Below are positions 45,153 to 56,619 of a stretch of 64,000 nucleotides of DNA, in pieces. Below the pieces are notes generated by a model, which was given only the letters and a program-made list of their open reading frames with translations, was not told the DNA's origin and searched no databases. Source of the stretch: Sulfurisphaera javensis (GTDB taxonomy: Archaea > Thermoproteota > Thermoprotei_A > Sulfolobales > Sulfolobaceae); the NCBI RefSeq assembly GCF_041154675.1, contig NZ_AP031322.1:2231812-2295811 (forward strand), written 5' to 3'. Positions within the stretch are counted from its first letter, which is position 1. Each line of letters opens with the position of its first letter. The position numbers and the translations under genes were made by a program.

Positions 45153-46042
45153 GTTTAATCACTCAACCTAAGAGGATTCCTAAATTCTTTAGAGGAAATG
45201 CAGCGTGTCCAGGATGTCCTATACCTAGAGAATTAGACATATTGCTTGAAGAATTAGGAGAGAAGACAGTCCTAGTGGTTCCAGCATCATGCTCTACTGT
45301 AATATTGGGAGATACTAGTGGGATGCCAGCCACTGTTCCAGTAGTTCATAGTGCTTTTGCTGCACCAGCAGCTATAGCTTCTGGAATTGTCAGAGCTTTA
45401 AGAATGAGAGGAGAGAAAGATGCTATAGTTACAGTATGGGCTGGAGACGGTTCTACTGGAGATATAGGTTTTGCTGCATTAAGTGGTGCAGCCGAGAGAA
45501 ATGAAGATATCTTTTACGTATGTTATGATAACGAAGCCTACATGAACACTGGAATTCAACGCTCAAGTCTAACTCCTAAGGGAGCTTGGACTACAACAAC
45601 ACCAGAAGGTAAGAGGGAATTTAAGAAACCATTACCATTCATTATGGCTGAACATAAAATACCTTATGTTGCAACAGCATCTATAGCTTATCCATTTGAT
45701 TATCAAGCTAAGGTTAAAAAAGCTAAACAAATTCATGGATTCAGATATATTCATTTGCTGTCACCATGTCCTCCTGGATGGCGCTTTGATTCAAGCTTAA
45801 CAGTAGAGATAGCTAAACTTGCTGTAGAGACTGGTGTTTGGCCATTATTTGAAATAGAAAACGGAGAGTTTAGACTAACTAGTGTAAGTAAAACACTAAT
45901 TGATAAGAATAATAGAAAACCAGTAATTGAGTACTTGAAACTTCAAGGAAGATTTAGTAAACTAACTGAGGAAGAGATAAAGGAAATACAAGAGTCTATT
46001 GATGAAATGTGGGAAGAAATAAAAGCTATGGTTAAAAAATGA
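45149..46042 (+). CDS. porB: pyruvate:ferredoxin oxidoreductase beta subunit
   Basis: 297 residues from the ATG at 45149, overlapping porA by 4 bases (ATGA) with GAGGTG at 45137-45142; a GTG at 45140 is in frame but would lie on the ribosome site. ThDP motif '[39 protein letters not shown]', plus Fe-S cysteines in '[11 protein letters not shown]' and 'LSPCPPGWR'. The complete four-subunit type differs from the two-subunit OFOR also found in Sulfolobales. Confidence 0.95.
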   Translation: MSLITQPKRIPKFFRGNAACPGCPIPRELDILLEELGEKTVLVVPASCSTVILGDTSGMPATVPVVHSAFAAPAAIASGIVRALRMRGEKDAIVTVWAGDGSTGDIGFAALSGAAERNEDIFYVCYDNEAYMNTGIQRSSLTPKGAWTTTTPEGKREFKKPLPFIMAEHKIPYVATASIAYPFDYQAKVKKAKQIHGFRYIHLLSPCPPGWRFDSSLTVEIAKLAVETGVWPLFEIENGEFRLTSVSKTLIDKNNRKPVIEYLKLQGRFSKLTEEEIKEIQESIDEMWEEIKAMVKK

Positions 46043-46051
46043 ATTTCTTTT

Positions 46052-47095
46052 TTATACGTGCAGATAATAAGATGCTAATAAACCTAGCAAATGAGTTCCT
46101 ATTGCAGCTGAAATTCCTAAAGTTAGCATTTCTAATCCTTTTTTAGTGGGATTAACTGAACTTAGTAATCCTATTAATGACCCTACGATAAATATTGCAA
46201 TTCCAGAGACTAAATAGGAGGAAATTACTCCAAGTAATCCTCCAATACCTATTAAGTAGGGAATAACTGGAACTATTGCTCCAGTAATATAAGATAATGC
46301 TGTTACTCCAGCACTCTTTTTGGGACTTTCCTCTACTTTAGGTGCAATAATGTCTTCAGCAACGTCAACTAATTGCGGAGAAATATCTAACGCAATATTT
46401 TCTTTTATTCCTAATTCAGTGAGGATTCCAGCTAATCTTTTAGACACTTCTTTTCTATCAACTAATTTTTGAATTTCTATCTTTCTCCTTTTGTTTTCAT
46501 TTATTTCTTTTTCAGACTTAGTAGACAAGTAAGCTCCAATAGCCATAGATAAAGTTCCAGAAGCTCCTATTATCAAACCGGAAATTGCAACTAAGAAAGG
46601 AACATTAAATGCACCAGAAAGTCCAGAAGTTGCAGCTAATACTTCAACTAAACCATCACTTATACCGTAAACGAAGTCACTTACGTCTTTAGATTTCACA
46701 CTAGATATAATTTCCTCATGAACAGCTTCATCAACACTTAGTTCCCTCATTTTCTCCCTTTCTTCTTCACTTAATTCTGGACTCTTCGATAACTCATAGT
46801 ATTTCTTTATATCACTTTCTTCTCCGCTCTCTAACAATTTTGTTGTTAATTCTAAACCAAAAAGTTTTCTAAAGAATACATAGAAGTTAATTTTAAGCTT
46901 ATGATACCACTTTAGTTTTTCTAATTTCAGTCCTCTTTTTTCAGCAATTTCTTTCCAAACCTCAGAATGTTTTTTCTCCATATCAGAAAGCTTATAAAGA
47001 TAAATTCTAGTTAATCTATCCTTTTCAGCATCAGCCAATTTCTTGTAAACTTCACTATCAAATAATTCTTCAAGATAGTTTTTGTTATAGTCCAT
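46052..47095 (-). CDS. VIT1-family transporter with N-terminal ferritin-like domain
   Basis: 347 residues from ATG 47095; an upstream in-frame ATG at 47197 would add 34 poorly structured residues, but TTTTTAAATAA at 47115-47125 sits at TATA distance from 47095. Residues ~1-135 are a rubrerythrin/ferritin-like helical bundle (E-x-x-H pattern in 'KLSDMEKKHSEVWKEIAEK' and 'DEAVHEEIISS'). The rest is a VIT1/CCC1 membrane domain with 'DFVYGISDGLVEVLAATSGLSGA' and 'GASGTLSMAIGAYLSTKSEKE'. Probably moves Fe/Mn across the membrane, with the ferritin-like part as sensor or carrier. Confidence 0.82.
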   Translation of the reverse strand: MDYNKNYLEELFDSEVYKKLADAEKDRLTRIYLYKLSDMEKKHSEVWKEIAEKRGLKLEKLKWYHKLKINFYVFFRKLFGLELTTKLLESGEESDIKKYYELSKSPELSEEEREKMRELSVDEAVHEEIISSVKSKDVSDFVYGISDGLVEVLAATSGLSGAFNVPFLVAISGLIIGASGTLSMAIGAYLSTKSEKEINENKRRKIEIQKLVDRKEVSKRLAGILTELGIKENIALDISPQLVDVAEDIIAPKVEESPKKSAGVTALSYITGAIVPVIPYLIGIGGLLGVISSYLVSGIAIFIVGSLIGLLSSVNPTKKGLEMLTLGISAAIGTHLLGLLASYYLHV

Positions 47096-47210
47096 ATGTA
47101 ATTTATATTCATTCTTATTTAAAAATCTTTCTAATATACCTTTCTTTAACCTATTTTTTGCAATCAATGGTAGAAAAATTTTTATTGTTTTAACCAAAAT
47201 CTTTTATAAA

Positions 47211-47591
47211 ATGGAATTTAATATCAGTGTTTTGGGGGACTTAGAGAATCCAATTGTTGAATTACCTGGAAGGAGAGCTAGAGCAGAAGAAATATATAAA
47301 GAAAGTCCATTATTTGCATTTTTAGTCTCAATACCCCACTGTGTTGCTGTTGCTTTCGAAAGTGTGGCAAAAAAGGAGGGAATAAAAGTAAAAAATTGTA
47401 AAGTAAGAGCTAGTTATGAATTGGATGAAAAACAGTTTATGTTAGGTTATCCAGTTATAAAAAAGATAAAAATTTACATTCATAATGAAGGTTGCACTGA
47501 AGAGGAATTAAATGAAATTATAACAAAAGTAAAGAGAGAATGTCCAATTTACTTGAGTTTTAGTGAAAAAATTGACATAATACCAAGCTAA
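47211..47591 (+). CDS. OsmC/Ohr-family protein
   Basis: 126 residues. OsmC-like fold: 'SPLFAFLVSIPHCVAVAFESVAKKEGIKVKNCKVRASYEL' has the first conserved Cys, and 'EELNEIITKVKRECPIYLSFS' the second, the two-Cys thiol peroxidase pattern. The N-terminal strand part is short. Likely reduces organic hydroperoxides or reactive sulfur species. 4-base convergent overlap with the acyl-CoA synthetase gene. Confidence 0.78.
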   Translation: MEFNISVLGDLENPIVELPGRRARAEEIYKESPLFAFLVSIPHCVAVAFESVAKKEGIKVKNCKVRASYELDEKQFMLGYPVIKKIKIYIHNEGCTEEELNEIITKVKRECPIYLSFSEKIDIIPS

Positions 47592-49567
47592 TCAAACACT
47601 ATTCTAACATCTACAGCAAAGGCTCCTTTTTCATTCACAAATAACGGATTTATATCCATTTCTTTCACATTTAAGTCCACAATCATTCTTGAAACACTTA
47701 TCAAAGTTCTTATTAATGAATTCTCATCATACCCTCTTTTTCTAGCAGTTAGCATATCATGTATCTTACTTTCTATTAGTAACTCTTGAGCTTCATCTTC
47801 ATAAATCGGTGATAAACCATATGCAACATTTTTCAATACTTCTACATAAATTCCTCCACTTCCTACTAATACTACATGACCAAACACTGGATCTCTTAAT
47901 CCACCAACATAAACTTCTAATCCATTAAGCTGTTCTTGTATCATCACTCTTTTAGTTATTTTTGATAGTTGATTGTATACGTCTTTTACTTGATCCTTCT
48001 CTACATTAACTATTACTCCTTTCATCTCTGTTTTGTGTACTGGTTCATCTGGTGAGATTTTCATTACAACTGGATAACCAATAGAGTCTGCCACTCTTTG
48101 AGCTTCTTCAACACTTTCAGCAATTCCCCATTTAGGAGTCCTTATGCCATAAATCTCCATTAGTTTCATTGCTTCATAGTCCTTAAGTGTTTTCTTTCCT
48201 TTAACTAATTCTACCGCACTTTCTATTGGTTGGATAGTTCTAATTTTCTTTCTCGGAATTGGTTTAGTAACTAAATAACGTATAGCTTTTACGGCATCTT
48301 CTGGGAAAGTATAAGCCGGTATTCCCGTTGTTTCAAGTATCTTTAATGCGTTGTCTTCATCAAGTCCCATTGTTACACCAATCATTCCTTTTCCCTTAAA
48401 GTTAGAAATAACTCTAGCAACATCAGTACAGCTTACCATGGGTAATGCTTGTACAATAACTAACTTAGTAGAATTTAATTCAGAAACGATTTTCAAAGCC
48501 GAGTAATATCTTTCCCTATTTGCGTCTCCAGTCAAGTCTAAGGGATTTCTAGGAACAGAAGTTGGAGGAAGAACTTTTCTTAATTCTTCTTTCATCCAGT
48601 CTGGTATTTCAACTAATTTAAGTTTATTCTTTTCTATTTCATCTGAGGTTAAAACGCCGTGTCCACCAGAATTAGTTACTACTAAAATTTCCTCAGTTAC
48701 GGGTTCAGAATACATTAAAAGTTTAGCCAAGTTTAACAAATCATGCAAATTCTCTACTAATATTCCACCTACAGTTTTTACAGCAGCTTTGAAGACTTCA
48801 AAAGAACCAGCTAAACTTCCAGTATGGGTCTTAGCAGCTGCTGCACCATTACTTGTAGTTCCTCCTTTAAGAAAGACTACTGGCTTTCTTTTAGTAGCTT
48901 CTGGTAAAGTTTCTAGGAAAGCACTACCATCAGCTACTCCTTCAAGATAAACAAATATTGCTCTAGTTTCTGGGTCTTTCGAAAGATAATCAATGACCTC
49001 GTATTCCTTTATATCAGCTTGATTACCTAGACTAACCATGTAACTAATTCCAACTCTGTATTTTTGAGCCCAATTCAACATGTAAACTCCTAAACCACCA
49101 CTTTGAACGACTAGTGCAATATTTCCTCTTTTAACATCAGTATAAGCGAAAGTTGCATTTAACTCTGGAGTAATTATTCCAAATGTGTTAGGTCCTAAAA
49201 CCCTTATTCCTCCTTTTCTAGCAATACTTATTACTTCATCCTCTAGCTTAGCCTCTCCTACTTCTCTGAATCCAGCCGTGATAACTATAGATGCCTTAAC
49301 TCCTTTTTCAACTGATTCTTCCATAACTTGAGGAACAGCTTCCCTTGGCACAGTAATTACTACTAAATCAACGGGATCTGGTATTTCTTTAACACTTTTA
49401 TATGCTTTTATTCCTTCAACATCTTCTGCTTTAGTATTTACTGGAAATAGTTTTCCATGATAGGTGTAAAGTAAATTACGAAATACAACATTACCTACTT
49501 TCTCTTTATATCGCGAAGCACCAATTACTGCTATGCTCTTTGGTTTAAATAACGCATCAAGTTCCAT
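47588..49567 (-). CDS. NDP-forming acyl-CoA synthetase, alpha-beta fusion
   Basis: 659 residues. N-terminal CoA-binding domain 'FKPKSIAVIGASRYKEKVGNVV', succinyl-CoA synthetase-like middle with the phosphohistidine loop 'AAAKTHTGSLAGS', then a C-terminal ATP-grasp domain ('GYPVVMKISPDEPVHKTEMKGV', 'GGIYVEVLKNVAYGLSP', 'ARKRGYDENSLIRTLISVSR'). This fused arrangement is that of ADP-forming acetyl-CoA synthetase and related archaeal enzymes; an alternative is a 4-hydroxybutyrate or other acyl-CoA synthetase. Substrate not readable. Confidence 0.87.
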   Translation of the reverse strand: MELDALFKPKSIAVIGASRYKEKVGNVVFRNLLYTYHGKLFPVNTKAEDVEGIKAYKSVKEIPDPVDLVVITVPREAVPQVMEESVEKGVKASIVITAGFREVGEAKLEDEVISIARKGGIRVLGPNTFGIITPELNATFAYTDVKRGNIALVVQSGGLGVYMLNWAQKYRVGISYMVSLGNQADIKEYEVIDYLSKDPETRAIFVYLEGVADGSAFLETLPEATKRKPVVFLKGGTTSNGAAAAKTHTGSLAGSFEVFKAAVKTVGGILVENLHDLLNLAKLLMYSEPVTEEILVVTNSGGHGVLTSDEIEKNKLKLVEIPDWMKEELRKVLPPTSVPRNPLDLTGDANRERYYSALKIVSELNSTKLVIVQALPMVSCTDVARVISNFKGKGMIGVTMGLDEDNALKILETTGIPAYTFPEDAVKAIRYLVTKPIPRKKIRTIQPIESAVELVKGKKTLKDYEAMKLMEIYGIRTPKWGIAESVEEAQRVADSIGYPVVMKISPDEPVHKTEMKGVIVNVEKDQVKDVYNQLSKITKRVMIQEQLNGLEVYVGGLRDPVFGHVVLVGSGGIYVEVLKNVAYGLSPIYEDEAQELLIESKIHDMLTARKRGYDENSLIRTLISVSRMIVDLNVKEMDINPLFVNEKGAFAVDVRIVFD

Positions 49568-49874
49568 AGTTTAAATTAGAGAAATTAAAATAAATTTTTT
49601 ATGACAAGTGTTAAGATCAGAAATTAACGTTAGAAAAAAGTGTAAAATTATTTAAATCTAGTCGTAAATTGTAATACTCTAGTATTTCAAGTATATTTTA
49701 GACTCTCTTAGGTTTTGAATACACAGAGAATAGGCTTAAAACTTATAGGATTTAGTATCGTTTAGTGATCTTTAATTTAACTCAAAACATAAATATTGTT
49801 TGTAGAATTTAAAAATATATTATTCAGTATGCATCACTAATTAAAAATAAATTCTGGTAGTCATAAAGTATTCC
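49568..49874. other. intergenic gap upstream of the sugar transporter
   Basis: 307 AT-rich bases between the acyl-CoA synthetase start and the solute-binding protein gene. Promoter-like ATTAAAAATAAATT near 49840-49853 precedes the binding protein. No gene, RNA or repeat was found. Confidence 0.5.
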
Positions 49875-51302
49875 ATGCATAGTAAAAAAGGGTTATCTAC
49901 AACTGTAATTGCAATAATTGTAGTTGTAATTATAATAATTGCGGCAGTAGCAGCATATTTAGTTACCTCTCATCACCCAACTCCAGTAACACCAAGTACG
50001 ACAACAGCTCCAGTTACATTAACAGTTGTAACGTTCTCTGGGGAATCAGCAGAATTTATACAATATGAAGGTAAACTTTTCTCAGAATCTCATCCAGGCG
50101 TTACAGTTCAAGTTATTCAATATCCTTTCAGTGAATATATTGATAAGGAACTTTCAGCATTAGAATCTCGTTCTACTCAATATGATATTATAGGATTTAC
50201 TTCTACCTCGGCACAAGAAGTTGCTCCCTATTTAGTTCCTCTTAATTTATCTGATTTTAATATTTCTGATTTAATAATGCCACAAGAAGATTTTGGCGGA
50301 ATAATATACAATACTACTACTCACCAGAATGAGACTATAGGTATTGCATATGAAACAGCAATTTACCTTATTGCATATAAGACTTCAATATTCGATAATA
50401 CGACATTGCAAGAGGAGTTTTACCAAGAATATCATATGAACTTTACTCCTACCACTTGGCAAAACTGGACTGTAGTGATTAATGTTGACCAATTTTTAAC
50501 TTCTCACAATATAACAAAATATGGATTCTTAATTGACGATCATGAAGAGCACGGAATTATTGATGCCTTTCCAGCAATATTTGGATATTATTACTCTAGA
50601 GACAGTAGCTTAAATTATGGGCTTATTGGAGGTATACCGGGCTTTAACATAATGTTTGAGGGTAAAGTGTTACCTGGTTATAATTTCCCACTACCTTCAT
50701 TCAATTCTACAGCTGGAGTAGAAGCTTTAGAAACATATAAAGAATTAGTTTCATATGAAATTCCTCCATCACAAGTTCAAGTATGCTATGGTAACATAGC
50801 AGATTATTACCCAGAGGCACCAGGTGCTTTCTTGTTTACCTCTCAATTATCTTCATTAAATTCAACTGAAGCACAAGATACAGCATTGGCTCCATTACCT
50901 TCTGGATATGCTGAAACTGGCACTGATTTCTTAGGGATAAGCAAGTATTCCTTACACAAACAATTAGCTTTAGAGTTTCTTGAATTCTTAGTTTCTCCAC
51001 AAGCACAAGTTAATGCTTTCATATTATTTAGCAAATTCCCTATATCAAAGATGGCATATCAAATGCTTTTATCTAATACATCGATACCCTCATATGAAAG
51101 GCAATGGCTAACAGAAGTGTATAAAGCTGCCTTAAATGCGTGGGCGAATCCACCAAATATTCCACCAACATATGAGGAGTTAATACCTTCATTTAATACT
51201 CAAGTGTTTAGCTATTTAGAAGGTTCTACAAATAATCCTCAACAAGTACTAAGTACTGCAGCATCAAAATGGATGCAATACTTAGAATCATATTATGGGT
51301 AG
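49875..51302 (+). CDS. ABC transporter substrate-binding protein (sugar type)
   Basis: 475 residues. N-terminus MHSKKG|LSTTVIAIIVVVIIIIAAV is a class III (prepilin-like) signal: short basic leader, likely PibD cleavage after G6, then a long hydrophobic helix, then a Ser/Thr/Pro-rich linker (~32-47). The mature part has family 1 solute-binding blocks ('FSESHPGVTVQVIQYPFSEYIDKELSA', 'GIAYETAIYLIAYKT', 'FLGISKYSLHKQLALEFLEFLVSP'). Many N-x-S/T sites suggest glycosylation. Sulfolobus sugar-binding proteins of this type assemble in the bindosome. Sugar unknown. Confidence 0.87.
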   Translation: MHSKKGLSTTVIAIIVVVIIIIAAVAAYLVTSHHPTPVTPSTTTAPVTLTVVTFSGESAEFIQYEGKLFSESHPGVTVQVIQYPFSEYIDKELSALESRSTQYDIIGFTSTSAQEVAPYLVPLNLSDFNISDLIMPQEDFGGIIYNTTTHQNETIGIAYETAIYLIAYKTSIFDNTTLQEEFYQEYHMNFTPTTWQNWTVVINVDQFLTSHNITKYGFLIDDHEEHGIIDAFPAIFGYYYSRDSSLNYGLIGGIPGFNIMFEGKVLPGYNFPLPSFNSTAGVEALETYKELVSYEIPPSQVQVCYGNIADYYPEAPGAFLFTSQLSSLNSTEAQDTALAPLPSGYAETGTDFLGISKYSLHKQLALEFLEFLVSPQAQVNAFILFSKFPISKMAYQMLLSNTSIPSYERQWLTEVYKAALNAWANPPNIPPTYEELIPSFNTQVFSYLEGSTNNPQQVLSTAASKWMQYLESYYG

Positions 51303-51307
51303 ATAAA

Positions 51308-52255
51308 ATGAGTGTCGAATTAAAAAATGTGACTAAGAAGTATGGGAAAATTTATGCAATAAGAAACGTAAATCTTAAAATAAATAAGGGAGAGTTTTTT
51401 GTTCTTTTAGGCCCTTCTGGTTCTGGGAAAACAACCATTTTACGATCAATTGCTGGATTGGAAAAAATTGATGAAGGGAGAATTTTCATTGATAATGAAG
51501 ATGTAACCCCTTTACCCCCTGGAAAAAGAAACGTAGCTATGGTTTTTCAAAATTTTGCTCTATATCCTAATAAGACAGTTTATGAAAACTTATCTCTTCC
51601 AATAGAGAACCTAAATAAAAGTGAAAGAGAGGAGAGAATAACTGAGGTTGCTAAAAGGTTAGGGATTAGTGATTTACTTAATAGATACCCTTCAGAGCTC
51701 TCTGGTGGACAACAGCAAAGAGTTGCGTTAGCTAGGGCTTTAGTTAAAAGGGCCAAAATATTCTTAATGGATGAACCTCTTTCAAATTTAGATGCTCCAC
51801 AAAGAATTTCAGCTAGGAAACTAATTAAAGATATTCAAATTGAAGAGAGAATTACAACTATTTATGTGACTCATGATCAAACCGAGGCTATGGCAATTGC
51901 TGATAGAATAGGAATTATATTTAACGGAAGTTTGATTCAAGTTGGTACTCCAGAAGAAATATATGAAAATCCTGCAAATATTGATGTTGCTATGTTCTTT
52001 GGCAACCCACCGATGAGCATTATAGATGGAAAAGTTGTTGATGAAAAAGGTAAGATAGGAGTAAGAGCTGAAGATGTTTCCATTGGTGAAGGGAAATTAA
52101 AAGGAGTAGTAAGGGAAGTTGAATTCTGGGGTGATAGGTACTTAGTTTATATTTCAATTAATGGTCAAGAAATAAGAGCATTTTCTAAAATAAAATACAA
52201 AATTGGAGAAGAAGTAAATTTCTCATTTTCGAAATATAAGTTATTAGGGGAATAA
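51308..52255 (+). CDS. ABC transporter ATP-binding protein (MalK/UgpC type)
   Basis: 315 residues from ATG 51308 (an upstream in-frame start at 51269 would lie inside the binding-protein gene). Walker A GPSGSGKTT, Q-loop 'VFQNFALYPNKTV', signature LSGGQQQRVALARAL, Walker B 'IFLMDEPLSNLDA', H-loop 'VTHDQTEAMA', and a C-terminal TOBE/OB part from ~235 on, as in carbohydrate transporters. Shorter than MalK (~370). Starts 5 bases after the binding-protein stop. Confidence 0.92.
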   Translation: MSVELKNVTKKYGKIYAIRNVNLKINKGEFFVLLGPSGSGKTTILRSIAGLEKIDEGRIFIDNEDVTPLPPGKRNVAMVFQNFALYPNKTVYENLSLPIENLNKSEREERITEVAKRLGISDLLNRYPSELSGGQQQRVALARALVKRAKIFLMDEPLSNLDAPQRISARKLIKDIQIEERITTIYVTHDQTEAMAIADRIGIIFNGSLIQVGTPEEIYENPANIDVAMFFGNPPMSIIDGKVVDEKGKIGVRAEDVSIGEGKLKGVVREVEFWGDRYLVYISINGQEIRAFSKIKYKIGEEVNFSFSKYKLLGE

Positions 52256-52256
52256 C

Positions 52257-53903
<1,647 letters not shown>

Positions 53904-54304
53904 TAATCACAATTAGCTAAAAAAGAACAAATATAAAAAAGATAAGTAAAAGAGAAGATATTGACGAAATACTTTATTAATGAAGTTTTTCCTAACTTAG
54001 GTATTATCCTTGTGTTACACCTTTCTGACGATATATGTTAGAATGTTTTTATATGCTAAATGAAGATGAATTTTTACCAAAACCGATTAAAACTATGTAT
54101 GACTTTTTATTTACTTTGTTTTATTATCAAAAGGATGATTTTTTGGAGTACCATTTAGGGTGAGGAGAAAGACAGATCACTTCCTAAGTTTATTATACTC
54201 TTTAAAATAATAGTATAGGACTATACTAGGATTATCTAATTTCTTTAGGTTAAATTCTGATTATAAATTGGTTTGTAATATGTGAAAAGGAAGATAAAGT
54301 AAAA
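53904..54304. other. gene-poor AT-rich region
   Basis: About 400 bases with no convincing gene. A 42-codon frame (ATG 54035 to TGA 54163, plus strand) and a ~25-codon frame before it look like decayed scraps or chance frames. A perfect 8-bp inverted repeat TAGTATAG-GA-CTATACTA lies at 54211-54228. Confidence 0.45.
54211..54228. repeat. perfect inverted repeat
   Basis: TAGTATAGGACTATACTA: 8-bp arms around GA in the gene-poor zone beside the PaREP1 remnant. Could be a hairpin, an operator or the trace of an element end. No second copy was noticed in the window. Confidence 0.45.
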
Positions 54305-54656
54305 CTACAAAAGATTAATTAAATTCCTAATTAACTCTTTATACTTTCTTATGATGGATTGATCTAAATTAGCTTCATGAAATCCTTCAACGTGTAGGAT
54401 CCATGCAATTTTCCACCAGTCTTTAATTTTAACGTAAAAGAAGACAACTCTTCCACAGCGATAAATAAATACTCTGATTTCCAGTGATTCATTTGCTTAA
54501 CTTTTCTGAGAATATTCAGATTATGTTTCATGGATAAAAGCTTTATTGCTTCTTCTGCTGCTTTGTAGTATTTTTGCTTGCTTGTATTAAGTCTCCTTTT
54601 TCAAGTAACTCATCAGCCTCTTTCAAGTATACGTCTGCAGAAGTTTCAATAAGCAC
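54305..54656 (-). pseudogene. PaREP1-family (HEPN-like) pseudogene
   Basis: Reading the minus strand gives 'ETSADVYLKEADELLEKGD' then 'LIQAS', and after a one-base loss in an A-run (54571-54575) 'KYYKAAEEAIKLLSMKHN'; a second shift near 54470 leads to 'WWKIAWILHVEGFHEANL', ending at TAG 54305-54307. The 'LLEKGDLIQAS.KYYKAAEEAIKLL' and 'LHVEGFHE' blocks are those of PaREP1 proteins, common multicopy helical proteins in thermophilic archaea. At least two frameshifts make it a remnant. Confidence 0.72.
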
Positions 54657-54772
54657 ATTTATTATTAAATTTTGTAGGTAAAAATATTTTCCTTAATGTT
54701 TAGGAAGGAATCAATCTCGTAATTAACTAGTTATTGTACTTATTAAATTAAGATTTTTATTTATTATAATAT

Positions 54773-55396
54773 CTACTCGAAAGTATAATAGTGAAACTCA
54801 TTTTGCGTCTTCAAAAACTTCATAATAATTGAGATAGCCTCTTCTTTGTATATTTCCAAATTAATACTTGGTGGTATCCAACCATTACATTCCATTTTAA
54901 GTATTTCATCTCTTATATCTCCCATCTTTTTTGCTAAATTCTTAATATCTTTATTTTCATATCCTAAAGATTCAATTAGATTTCTAGTAGTTCTTACCAT
55001 CTTTCTTAGTTCATGAAAGTCGTTTATTCCATCAATTTTAGAGTATATTCTAAGAATTCTGTTAAATATTAGAAGTCTACTTCCAAATATTTTCGGGGGT
55101 AAATAGCATAAAGAGATTCTCTGAATTTTTTTAATTGCTTTTTTTGCTAAAATGTCTCTGTTCTCTTTTCTATTACAAATATCCATATCCCTAACTTTTC
55201 CTAAAATTGAAATAACTTCTTTAGCTAGAAACAAACACTCACTATTTTCATAAACCGGATATAATGATGAAAGTACATCATAATATTTCCTTAAACTTAC
55301 TCTAGCATCATGTATACTATCTGGGTCAATATCTTTTATTTTTAGAGACTGTTTAAGTTGGGTATTTGCATATACTTCAGGGCGTAATAGCTTCAA
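54773..55396 (-). CDS. CHAD-domain protein (polyphosphate-binding type)
   Basis: 207 residues, all helical. CHAD blocks: 'DPDSIHDARVSLRKYYDVLSSL' (conserved His plus basic residues), 'LGKVRDMDI' and 'INDFHELRKMVRTTRNLIESLG', then 'MGDIRDEIL'. CHAD domains bind polyphosphate through a basic groove; the family is often near Ppx or CYTH enzymes. Last gene of the sixA-ppx-tmk-tmk' operon, overlapping the upstream gene by 20 bases. Confidence 0.82.
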   Translation of the reverse strand: MKLLRPEVYANTQLKQSLKIKDIDPDSIHDARVSLRKYYDVLSSLYPVYENSECLFLAKEVISILGKVRDMDICNRKENRDILAKKAIKKIQRISLCYLPPKIFGSRLLIFNRILRIYSKIDGINDFHELRKMVRTTRNLIESLGYENKDIKNLAKKMGDIRDEILKMECNGWIPPSINLEIYKEEAISIIMKFLKTQNEFHYYTFE

Positions 55397-55977
55397 TTCT
55401 GCTCACTATTTCTTTATGAACCTCATTAAATTCTCTATCTGTATAAATTATATTATTTTTCTCAGATAGAGAAACTAATGCGCTCTGAAACTTGTCTATG
55501 TAATCTGCGTATGCCATAAATACGTCATCTTTTATACAAATATCTATTCCAGCACTCAAAGGATCTAAATAACCTCTTTTCTTAATTATTCTCTTCATTA
55601 TCTCCTCTGGCCTTGATATTAGAGAGAAATACACAGTTGACTTAGGAAATATTGAAAGCACATCGTTCATCCATTCTCTTTCTAAACCTCTAGCCAAACC
55701 CCATGACATTAAAGTTAAAACATAACCATCAGCTAAGGCAATAAATCCGGCCTCCAATGATGGTTTAACATAATTTTCTATTTGGTCAGCTAAATCTGTA
55801 ACGTAAGCTAAGAATAATGTTCTTCTCTCAAACACAATGTTTCTCTTTACTTGTGCAATTCTTTCTCCAATTAATTTTGACATTTGTAATCCAAATACAA
55901 TTACACCATACCCTTCTTTTTCTAAGTACTTTTTGACAGCTTCTAAATGCATTGTCCTTCCAGATCCTTCTATTCCT

Positions 55978-55994
<17 letters not shown>
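55377..55994 (-). CDS. thymidylate kinase paralogue with altered P-loop
   Basis: 205 residues, aligned along its length with the adjacent TMK ([11 protein letters not shown]-terminal LID region). The Walker A lysine is Arg (R13 in GIEGSGRT), and the 'DRY' motif is D-G-Y ([15 protein letters not shown]). The K-to-R change normally abolishes nucleotide phosphorylation, so it is probably not a working kinase; a nucleotide-binding or heterodimer-partner role is possible. Overlaps tmk by 17 bases upstream and the CHAD gene by 20 downstream. Confidence 0.82.

Positions 55995-56615
<621 letters not shown>

Positions 56616-56619
<4 letters not shown>

Noticed and set aside
54035-54163. 42-codon frame in the gene-poor zone
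   Set aside because: No ribosome site, no motif and no clear promoter; listed only as a scrap within the gap.
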